Shown here piece after piece: positions 26,729 through 33,127 of a stretch of DNA of 44,708 nucleotides. The stretch comes from Planctomyces sp. SH-PL62. GTDB taxonomy: Bacteria; Planctomycetota; Planctomycetia; Planctomycetales; Planctomycetaceae. A program made the position numbers and the translations under genes. The notes beneath the pieces were generated by a model. It saw only the letters and a program-made list of their open reading frames with translations. It was not told the origin of the DNA and made no database searches. Positions within the stretch are counted from its first letter, which is position 1. Each line of letters begins with the position of its first letter. Where the stretch lies: assembly GCA_945893045.1 (NCBI GenBank), contig CAMDEA010000058.1, positions 1 through 44,708 of the forward strand, written 5' to 3'.

Positions 26729-26869
26729 CAGCAGCAGGCTCCCGTGAGTTCAAGGTCCGAAGAATTTCGAGCGTCTGAATGCCGAGCATCTCGACGCGCA
26801 CACGGAGAATATCGACCTCGGTTTGTCGGCGACAGGATCGTCACTCTGCGGTGAGGCCCTTCGGAGTTC

Positions 26870-26977
26870 CCCCCCACTGAGCTTGCCTCAGTGGCTCGCG
26901 GGTTTCTGCGCTACGATCATCCCAGTGAATTTCAGTAGCGCAGAAACCCGCGAGCCACTGAGACAAGCTCAGGGGGG
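26870..26977. repeat. RAYT-flanking REPIN, family 3 copy A
   Basis: Left arm runs CCCCCCACTGAGCTTGCC... to TTTCTGCGCTAC (26914). Right arm runs GTAGCGCAGAAACCCGCGAG... to GCTCAGGGGGG (26935-26977). The unique spacer is 20 bases. The left arm has its own hairpin CCACTGAG-cttgc-CTCAGTGG and the right arm the imperfect CCACTGAG-acaag-CTCAGGGG. The right arm ends two bases from the stop codon of the transposase-like gene. Confidence 0.9.
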
Positions 26978-26979
26978 AA

Positions 26980-27768
26980 TTAGCGGCGGGCGGCGATGGC
27001 TCTCAGGTCGTATTCGCCGAAGGTGGCGAGGTAGGCGCTCAGGCGAAATGCGGAGTGCATGCCCAAGGCATGATCGAGATTGTTCAAGTAGGACAGCGCC
27101 ACGGTCTGCGGCGATTCGTCCGGGTTGCAGCCGATGAGCCAATGGAGATGGTCGGGTAAGAAGGCGGCACGCGATAACAAGTGGTTCTTTACGTTGGCGG
27201 CTTTGATCAACATGGTTCGCAGCGCCGTCAATTGGTCGGTTGTGAAATTCGCCGAGATGTCAGAACGCTCAACCACCAAGTGCAAGTTGTAGGAATACTG
27301 GGCGTGAGCCGTATAACGCGGCTGGGCGAGATCGACGTCCGGACGGATCACGCGCAGGTCATCCAGCGTCCACCGCAGGAATGGCTCCGCGATCTCATGA
27401 TGTCCGAGTTGGCCGGCGACGTAGTCCTGCAATTTCTCGCGAGTGGTTGAACCGAGACTGCGCAACGAGTAATTGCGCTGGAAGGCGTGCTGGTCCTGAG
27501 CACGAATCAAGAACTGCAAGCGGCCTTTGACACGCTGCGCGATCAATTGCGGCGCGACCGTGGGGAGCGTGCTCAACAGAAACTGACTCACATGGAATTC
27601 GGGCGAACGATGCTCCAGCACGCGAATGCCGTCCGTCCCCAGCGCTTGCCCCAGCGGTGCGAGCCAAGAATCTGCGATCGGAGCGCCGCGCCAAAACAGA
27701 TTGAACGACCACAACAATTGATACGCGAAGCAGCAATTTTCCGCCGAATAATTCGGCACCAGCGGCAT
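26980..27768 (-). CDS. RAYT/IS200-like Y1 transposase-family protein, apparently two Y1 domains in one chain
   Basis: 262 residues, ATG at 27768 (MPLVPNYSAENCC). Residues 155-258 match a Y1 HUH transposase: strand YNLHLVVERSD, HUH motif LPDHLHWLIG with H207 and H209, and AYLATFGEYD, where Y246 lines up with the catalytic tyrosine of the YfvsTvG motif. Residues 14-124 repeat this layout: AYQLLWSFNLFWRG, QFLLSTLPTVAPQ, VKGRLQFL, RNYSLRSLG (Y100) and DYVAGQLGHH, but the HxH pair is not visible there. Y1 enzymes cut single-stranded DNA at hairpins. The gene lies between two copies of one palindrome, 2 and 21 bases away, like RAYT genes in REP systems. Domain reading is from motifs only. Confidence 0.75.
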   Translation of the reverse strand: MPLVPNYSAENCCFAYQLLWSFNLFWRGAPIADSWLAPLGQALGTDGIRVLEHRSPEFHVSQFLLSTLPTVAPQLIAQRVKGRLQFLIRAQDQHAFQRNYSLRSLGSTTREKLQDYVAGQLGHHEIAEPFLRWTLDDLRVIRPDVDLAQPRYTAHAQYSYNLHLVVERSDISANFTTDQLTALRTMLIKAANVKNHLLSRAAFLPDHLHWLIGCNPDESPQTVALSYLNNLDHALGMHSAFRLSAYLATFGEYDLRAIAARR

Positions 27769-27789
27769 CGCCAAGTCTCCTCGCCCGAT

Positions 27790-27940
27790 CCCCCACTGAG
27801 CTTGCCTCAGTGGCTCGCGGGTCTCTGCGCTACAGAAGCCAACAACGCAACCGACCAACCCTTTACGATCCCTTGAACGCGCGGCCATTTCAAAAGGTAG
27901 CGCAGAAACCCGCAAGCCCACTGAGGCAAGCTCAGGGGGG
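27790..27940. repeat. RAYT-flanking REPIN, family 3 copy B
   Basis: Left arm CCCCCACTGAGCTTGCC... to CTGCGCTAC (27790-27833); right arm GTAGCGCAGAAACCCGCAAG... to GCTCAGGGGGG (27897-27940). Arms are nearly identical to copies at 26870 and 30560; the 63-base spacer is unique. It begins 21 bases upstream of the transposase-like start codon and would lie in its promoter/leader. Confidence 0.9.
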
Positions 27941-27950
27941 AGGCGGCGTG

Positions 27951-27976
27951 CTACGGGGCCGCTCCGCTATGGCCCC
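27951..27976. repeat. Short hairpin with CTAC foot at the kinase 3' end
   Basis: CTAC followed by GGGGCC-gctccgctat-GGCCCC. The TAG stop of the kinase gene (27969-27967) lies in the loop of this hairpin. Its flank codes for the last residues (GTSGAAQGP), which lie outside the FGE-like domain, so the tail may be repeat-derived. Confidence 0.5.
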
Positions 27977-30900
27977 TGCGCTGCTCCGCTCGTTCCTGCG
28001 CTCCCTTTTTCTTTTCTTGCTCCTGGAACTTGGGCCAAGCGGACGCCGAGGTCGTAGGGGCGGTAGGCCGGCGGGTTGTTGTTCCGGTACGCCGACGAGG
28101 CCATCACGGCGGGGTGGTTCCAACCGCCGCCCCGGAGCACGCGGGACGAGCCTGACTGAGGATTCTCCGGACCTTGAGGGTCTCGACCACTCGGAACCGC
28201 TTGACCGTACCAATCATGACACCACTCCCACACATTGCCATGCGTGTCAAACAAACCCCAGCCGTTCGGCAACTTCGTCCCGCTCGCCGACGTCCGATTG
28301 CGCGAGTTGGTGAGGAATACCGAAAACTCACGCAACTCGACATCGTCTTTTCCGCAGCTCCACGGTGTCGTCGTTCCCGCCCGGCAGGAGACTTCCCATT
28401 CCGCCTCCGTCGGCAAGCGATATCCGGTCGCGGAGAAATCGCAGACCCATTCATCCACTTCGACATCGCGATTTTGGAAATCCTTCAGCTTCAGCTTCTT
28501 GCCCGTCTGCATGTAACACGGAGTCGCGCCTTCCTTCACGCTCAACCAGTTGCAGTACAAAGCCGAATCGTACCAGTTGATTTGTTGCACCGGACAATCG
28601 TCCGTCGGGCTAATGTTCGCGGCGTGGCCTTCCCATTTCTGAGGCTTTTGATCCGCGGGCGTATTTGGATCATTCACGAACGCGACGAACTGAGCCACCG
28701 TCAGTTCGCGGTTGCCGAGATAAACCGGCCGGGTGAGTTCGACCTCCGGCGGTTTGGGTTGCAGCAATTCGGCCTGCGCCGAATCGTCGCCGATCCGATA
28801 CTTGCCGACCGGGATTTCGACGAACGTCATGCCGACGGAGTTGGTGTACCAGCGCCGCGCGGCGACTCCCTCGAGCGGCGAGTCTTTGGATTTCAAATTT
28901 GAGATTTGAGATTTCAAATCCGGCAGCGGCACGCCCCATTGCCGCAGGGTCCAGTCGATCGCGCTGTGACTGCCGCCGTCGGGAGCAGTCACGAACAACT
29001 CTTGCAGCACGGACGACAGCGCGTCGAAGTCGGCGATGGACTCTTTTGGAAAACGTCCGATGGCGGCGACCACTCCGGACCGGAGTGACTCATCGGTCGT
29101 CGTCTTCAACACTTCACGCACGGCTGACAGGTCCGCCGGCCAATCCTTCAGCCGCAGCGCGAATGCGGTTCGCTCTGTCGGGTCCGGGCCGAGTCGCAGC
29201 ATGGGAGCGACCAAGCTCGGATCGCCGAGATACAACGCCAAGGCCGCATAACGAACTTTGATCGTCAGCCGCTCGGAGCGTGTGGACTCGTCGCTCAAGT
29301 CGATCGCCTGAATTCGCTCGGCGATGTCAGCCTGAAGGGTCGGGTGTTCAAAATTCAAAATTGGCTGAGCCAATTTTGAATTTTGAACACCCGACCCCTC
29401 GCCGCTCGCTGTGAGATGGCGCAGAGCGACGACCATGTTCTTTGCTTCCGCGCCGTTGGCGGTGGGAACATTGTCGAGGATTGCGGCGATGATGCCGGAT
29501 GTGGAGGAATCGAGTCGAACGTCGTCGGCGGCGAACTTCGCCAGCGCATAGGCCGCGTGGGCGCGGTGTGCGGGTTCGGCGGATTTGTCGGCCAGTAACT
29601 CTTGCAGCTTCGGAATCGCGATCTCACGCAACGGTTCGAGCGTCTCGATGTGGACCGGCACCGCGTCGGCCGGGGCTTTGACCAGATCCTCAACCCGGCG
29701 CTTCGCTGCCGCGTCGTCGTCGATCCGCCGACGCTCGGCCAAGTGACGTTCGATGCCGAACACCGTCGCGACCAACAGCGCCAACAAGGAACCCCAGCGC
29801 AGAACATGATGCCGAGTCGCGGCACGCATCATGCGTCGTTGCTCGACGGTTCGTTTGCGGTTCGGAACGCCGCACACAATCGACGTGTACTCGAACAACG
29901 ACGGGATGTGCCGCCGCTCGCGAGTCCGCTGCCATTGCGCGGAGCGTTCTTCCAATCGCAACGACGCCCGGCCGCGCCAAGTCTCCTTTTGCTTCTTCGT
30001 CAGCCAGGCGCGAATCGACGGGACGAGATAGTCGTGGGCGAGTTGGTACTGCGCGCGCATCTTGGCGAGCGGGGCGGCGTCAGCCCCCCGGTTGGTGTCA
30101 GTTGGCAATTCCACCGGGGGGCTGACGCCGCCCCGCTCGCCTGGTTCTTCGACGGGAGTGATCAGTCGTAGGTCGCGATCGAGCACATGCAGCAGCGTTT
30201 CGAAATCACGCGGATGTTGGGTGTAGCCACTGGCGGCCAGCAGGGCGTCGCGCGGGACCATGTGGCCTTTGATGTCCGTCCCCGTGTCGGGCAGCAGCGA
30301 GCGCAAGACGCCGCGCACGGCTTTGTCGTGCGTACGGTACGCGATGGGGGCGTTGGACGCGGAAAAAGTTTCTTCGAGAAACGTGACGCCGACCCCTTCG
30401 ACGCCACCGATGGCTTTCAGAGTTTGCGGTGTCCAAGGTTTCGATTTGACCATCTCGGCGAAGAGTGCGAGGCGGACGCTGATGATCTTGCCTTCCTCGG
30501 CGAGCGCGGCGATGGATTGGTCGAGGAATGCGTGATATGCGGCGACATCGGTCGCGTTGCCTCCCCCCTGAGCTTGTCTCAGGGGCTTGGCGGTTTCTGC
30601 GCTACCCGCCTGCTGAGAAGCTCCGTAGCGCAGAAACCCGCGAGCCCCTGAGGCAAGCTCAGGGGGGAGGATGCCAAAGGCGACACCGAAGGCGTCGAGG
30701 ACTTTGCGAGCGTGCAGTGGATCGAACAGGTCGGCCATCGCGCAGTTGCGGCCTTGCAGCAGCGGGATCTCCATTTCTTCCAAGAAGCGGCTGAGCGCCA
30801 ACCAGAAATCATCGCGGACCAGAATGAGACACTGCACTCGTTCGCCATCGCATTGACGCAGCGCGGCGGGGAGTTCCAAATCGGTTTGACCACGCTTGGC

Positions 30901-32421
30901 GTGCAGCCACTGCTCGAACTGGTCGAGCACGAGCAGCGCTTTCTTGCCGCTGGGCAAACCGACGCCGCGCCGCAGATTCTTCAACAGCAACGGCAACGGC
31001 AGATCGTCTCCGATTTCCGGGCAGGCCCGGCGGATCGCGCGCGAGAGTCGCAGTTCCGTTTCGTCGCCGCTGGCTTCGACGTAGATCGGGACGATGTGCG
31101 CGGCGAGATGCGGGATCAATCCGGCCTTTACCAAGCTCGACTTGCCGCAGCCGGACGGACCGTACAACACGCCGGCCGCGAACGTGACGTCGGCATCGAG
31201 CGACTCGATGCGCGTCTTCCAAAACCGAAGACTCTCCGGCAAGCCGTCGCGGTCGCGCGGGCCGGGGAGCAAGTCGAGAAAGAAGCTCGCATCGCTCGCG
31301 TCGAACGATCGCAGTCCTTTGGGCACGATCTTCAACGGCTCGCGATCGGAGATGACTTGCGGCGGGGTCGGGAGACCCGCGCCGAGCGCGGCACCGGGTG
31401 TCGGAGTCAGCGGCTGCGTGCTGGAGTCCCGCGCGGCCGGCAACTTCACTCGCACGGACGCGGCCTCGTGCGCGGCCGGATTCGCGGCGAAGTGCCGCAA
31501 GTCTTCGGCCATGTCGCGGGCGGTCGTGTAACGCTCCGGCTTGCGCTTGGCGAGCGCTTTCAGACAGATGCGTTCCAGCTCTTTCGGCACATGATCGTTG
31601 ACCTGTCTCGGCGGACGCGGATCGAACGTCTTGACGAATTCCAAGAGCTGCGAGGTCCGTTCGCGCGGCGACAGTTTTTCGCTGGCGCGAAACGGACGGA
31701 CTCCCGCCAGCAGTTCATAGAGCACGATGCCCAGACTGAAGATATCGGTCTGGCCATCCACGCGATGCCCTTCTCCCGCCGCTTGTTCGGGACTCATGTA
31801 GGCGGGCGTGCCCAGAATTTCCGGCGCGGCATCGAGACCGTGTCCTTCGGTGAGCGCCAGCCCGAAGTCGGCGAGATACGGCTTGCCGTTCGCATCCACC
31901 AGAATGTTGGCGGGCTTGATGTCGCGATGAAAAATCCCCTTGAGATGCGTGGCATGCAGAGCTTCGGCCACCTCGGCGATGACCCGCGACACGGTCAGAA
32001 AATCTGGCCCCGCACGCTGCGCCCATTCGGACAGCGTGCCACCTTCGATGTATTTCGTCACCAGGAACACCGGGAAGGCATCGGTGTGTCCGATGTCGTG
32101 GATCGGAACGACTCCCGGATGCTCCAGCTTGGCCAGCTTCTGCGCCTCTTCGCGATACTCGGCCAACTGCGACGCGGAGAGCCGCTTGGGAACTTTGATC
32201 GCCACGCGACGATTCAACTCCTCATCCAGCGCCAAGTACACCGCGCCAAATCCGCCTTGGCCCAGTTGTCGCTCGACGCGATACCGACCAATCCACGTCA
32301 CGATCTCTGATGTTGAGGCAGACAGCTCGGCGGGAGTCGCCAGGGGAGGACGCCCGAATGGCAATTCAATTCCGGTCGTCTCATGCTGTGGCTGTTCGGG
32401 TGCAGACATTGATTTCCCCAT
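27967..32421 (-). CDS. Ser/Thr kinase - STAND-like NTPase - membrane span - FGE-like protein
   Basis: 1484 residues, ATG at 32421. Kinase domain ~46-312: GQGGFGAVY, K76, HRDIKPAN (D167), DFG (D185), APE-like SPEQAAGE. NTPase ~370-840: Walker A GPSGCGKSS (421-429), Walker B LLVLDQFEQW (~496-505), as in novel STAND ATPases. One membrane span at ~875-895, a helical repeat-like region to ~1165, then an FGE/SUMF1-like domain ~1190-1470 (GMTFVEIPVGKYRIGDD, RLPTEAEWE, GNVWEWCHDW, RVLRGGGW). The kinase end is probably cytoplasmic and the FGE-like end outside. Repeat sequences are read in frame at residues ~584-621, 761-786, 1009-1029 and 1168-1179. Probably a signalling protein; ligand and substrate unknown. 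Confidence 0.88.
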   Translation of the reverse strand: MGKSMSAPEQPQHETTGIELPFGRPPLATPAELSASTSEIVTWIGRYRVERQLGQGGFGAVYLALDEELNRRVAIKVPKRLSASQLAEYREEAQKLAKLEHPGVVPIHDIGHTDAFPVFLVTKYIEGGTLSEWAQRAGPDFLTVSRVIAEVAEALHATHLKGIFHRDIKPANILVDANGKPYLADFGLALTEGHGLDAAPEILGTPAYMSPEQAAGEGHRVDGQTDIFSLGIVLYELLAGVRPFRASEKLSPRERTSQLLEFVKTFDPRPPRQVNDHVPKELERICLKALAKRKPERYTTARDMAEDLRHFAANPAAHEAASVRVKLPAARDSSTQPLTPTPGAALGAGLPTPPQVISDREPLKIVPKGLRSFDASDASFFLDLLPGPRDRDGLPESLRFWKTRIESLDADVTFAAGVLYGPSGCGKSSLVKAGLIPHLAAHIVPIYVEASGDETELRLSRAIRRACPEIGDDLPLPLLLKNLRRGVGLPSGKKALLVLDQFEQWLHAKRGQTDLELPAALRQCDGERVQCLILVRDDFWLALSRFLEEMEIPLLQGRNCAMADLFDPLHARKVLDAFGVAFGILPPELASGARGFLRYGASQQAGSAETAKPLRQAQGGGNATDVAAYHAFLDQSIAALAEEGKIISVRLALFAEMVKSKPWTPQTLKAIGGVEGVGVTFLEETFSASNAPIAYRTHDKAVRGVLRSLLPDTGTDIKGHMVPRDALLAASGYTQHPRDFETLLHVLDRDLRLITPVEEPGERGGVSPPVELPTDTNRGADAAPLAKMRAQYQLAHDYLVPSIRAWLTKKQKETWRGRASLRLEERSAQWQRTRERRHIPSLFEYTSIVCGVPNRKRTVEQRRMMRAATRHHVLRWGSLLALLVATVFGIERHLAERRRIDDDAAAKRRVEDLVKAPADAVPVHIETLEPLREIAIPKLQELLADKSAEPAHRAHAAYALAKFAADDVRLDSSTSGIIAAILDNVPTANGAEAKNMVVALRHLTASGEGSGVQNSKLAQPILNFEHPTLQADIAERIQAIDLSDESTRSERLTIKVRYAALALYLGDPSLVAPMLRLGPDPTERTAFALRLKDWPADLSAVREVLKTTTDESLRSGVVAAIGRFPKESIADFDALSSVLQELFVTAPDGGSHSAIDWTLRQWGVPLPDLKSQISNLKSKDSPLEGVAARRWYTNSVGMTFVEIPVGKYRIGDDSAQAELLQPKPPEVELTRPVYLGNRELTVAQFVAFVNDPNTPADQKPQKWEGHAANISPTDDCPVQQINWYDSALYCNWLSVKEGATPCYMQTGKKLKLKDFQNRDVEVDEWVCDFSATGYRLPTEAEWEVSCRAGTTTPWSCGKDDVELREFSVFLTNSRNRTSASGTKLPNGWGLFDTHGNVWEWCHDWYGQAVPSGRDPQGPENPQSGSSRVLRGGGWNHPAVMASSAYRNNNPPAYRPYDLGVRLAQVPGARKEKGSAGTSGAAQGP
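28887..28921. repeat. AT-rich repeat inside the kinase gene
   Basis: An A/T-rich, partly palindromic stretch (GGATTTCAAATTTGAGATTT then GAGATTTCAAATCC) that stands out in GC-rich coding DNA. It adds roughly DLKSQISNLKSK to the protein just before the FGE-like domain and does not break the frame. No second copy was seen here. Confidence 0.6.
29337..29397. repeat. Perfect 30-bp-arm palindrome inside the kinase gene
   Basis: Left arm GGGTCGGGTGTTCAAAATTC plus AAAATTGGCT; right arm its exact reverse complement, with a single central base (61 bases in all). AT-rich centre in GC-rich coding sequence. Encodes roughly GVQNSKLAQPILNFEHP in the kinase protein. The ends (GGGTCGGGTGT / ACACCCGACCC) recur in the element at 35020-35115. 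Confidence 0.85.
30064..30141. repeat. Palindromic repeat, family 2 copy B, inside the kinase gene
   Basis: Arms GGCGAGCGGGGCGGCGTCAG and CTGACGCCGCCCCGCTCGCC with CCGGTTGGTGTC at the spacer start, matching 22957-23029. The 78-base element equals 26 codons and adds roughly GERGGVSPPVELPTDTNRG and ADAAPLA to the kinase protein (residues 761-786). Confidence 0.88.
30560..30670. repeat. RAYT-type REPIN, family 3 copy C, inside the kinase gene
   Basis: Left arm CCTCCCCCCTGAGCTTGTCT... to TTTCTGCGCTAC (30605); right arm GTAGCGCAGAAACCCGCGAG... to GCTCAGGGGGGAGG (30625-30670). The spacer (19 bases) is unique. Arms match the two copies that flank the transposase-like gene. The 111 bases equal 37 codons and add roughly LPPELASGARGFLRYGASQQ and AGSAETAKPLRQAQGG to the NTPase region (residues ~584-621). 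Confidence 0.92.
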
Positions 32422-32480
32422 CCGTCGCAGGTCGCAGGCGAGTCTTCCTGCTTAAGTTTTGGACGCGGTGCGCGCCGCTT

Positions 32481-32528
32481 GTAGGTTGGGACTCCGTCCC
32501 GACCGGTCGGGACGGAGTCCCAACCTAC
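32481..32528. repeat. Perfect 48-base palindrome (GTAG...CTAC)
   Basis: GTAGGTTGGGACTCCGTCCC plus GACC, followed by its exact reverse complement. Each arm holds a small hairpin (GGGAC-tcc-GTCCC and GGGAC-gga-GTCCC). Feet are GTAG and CTAC, as in other REPIN-like elements here. It lies about 60 bases upstream of the kinase start and ~85 bases upstream of the trxA promoter. Confidence 0.88.
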
Positions 32529-32613
32529 GAGTTGCGGCGACGCCGCTTCAAACGCTGCAAAGCATGGGACGGGATTATCCGGCGAGCACCATCGTGGTTC
32601 AACCAGCATCGCG

Positions 32614-32642
32614 TTGACACGTTTTCGGCGTTGCCCAATAAT
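32614..32642 (+). promoter_or_regulatory. Sigma-70-type promoter for trxA
   Basis: TTGACA at 32614-32619, a 17-base spacer, and AATAAT at 32637-32642. Transcription would start near 32649, giving a leader of about 74 bases before the trxA ATG. Confidence 0.6.
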
Positions 32643-32722
32643 CCCGCGACTTTTGAGGGCTGGCCGAATCGAAGTTCGCATGCTGTCGGCCCTCGCAACT
32701 CTCTTGCACGAGGTTTCTTGTC

Positions 32723-33049
32723 ATGGCCGGAAATATCTTGGAGTTCACGGAAGCGAATTTTGCCTCGGAAGTTTTGGAGAGCAGCCAGCCAGTGCTGGTC
32801 GATTTCTGGGCTCCGTGGTGCGGTCCGTGCAAGATGCTTGGTCCGACCATTGAAGAGATTGCTAACGAATACGCCGGCAAAGCGCGCGTCGGCAAAGTGA
32901 ACACGGACGATGCGGGTAGCATCGCGTCACAGTATGGCATTTCTGGTATCCCAACCGTGATCCTGTTCAAGGGTGGCCAGCCAGTGGGTCGCCAGGTCGG
33001 TTTGGTCCCTAAAGCCAAGTTGACCGCCATGATCGACGAGAAGCTGTAG
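32723..33049 (+). CDS. trxA: Thioredoxin
   Basis: 108-residue cytoplasmic dithiol protein. Active site WCGPC with C33 and C36 in LVDFWAPWCGPCKMLGP; cis-proline in GISGIPTVILFKGG. Length and ends are typical. ATG at 32723; a near-consensus promoter lies upstream. Its TAG stop is part of the GTAG foot of the palindrome at 33046-33104. Reduced by TrxB (600-1661). Confidence 0.96.
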   Translation: MAGNILEFTEANFASEVLESSQPVLVDFWAPWCGPCKMLGPTIEEIANEYAGKARVGKVNTDDAGSIASQYGISGIPTVILFKGGQPVGRQVGLVPKAKLTAMIDEKL

Positions 33050-33104
33050 AGTCGCCGAGTCACTCCGTGACTCGAATTTTCCGGTCACGGAGTGACCGGT
33101 CTAC
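33046..33104. repeat. REPIN-like palindrome after trxA
   Basis: Left foot GTAG (its TAG is the trxA stop), hairpin GAGTCAC-tcc-GTGACTC; right hairpin CCGGTCAC-gga-GTGACCGG and foot CTAC. Ends 23 bases before the next start codon. Same architecture as 506-587, 25390-25442 and 32481-32528, but different stem sequence. Confidence 0.8.
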
Positions 33105-33127
33105 TTGGCTGGGAAAGGACTCCCGGA

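Larger units (their letters stand above)
32422..32722. other. Divergent intergenic region between kinase and trxA
   Basis: 301 bases without a gene. It holds a perfect palindrome at 32481-32528 and a near-consensus promoter for trxA at 32614-32642. No ORF with coding character was seen. Confidence 0.7.

Noticed and set aside
30712..32310. Long open frame antisense to the kinase gene
   Set aside because: The opposite strand has clear kinase and Walker motifs; the antisense product has no recognisable family.
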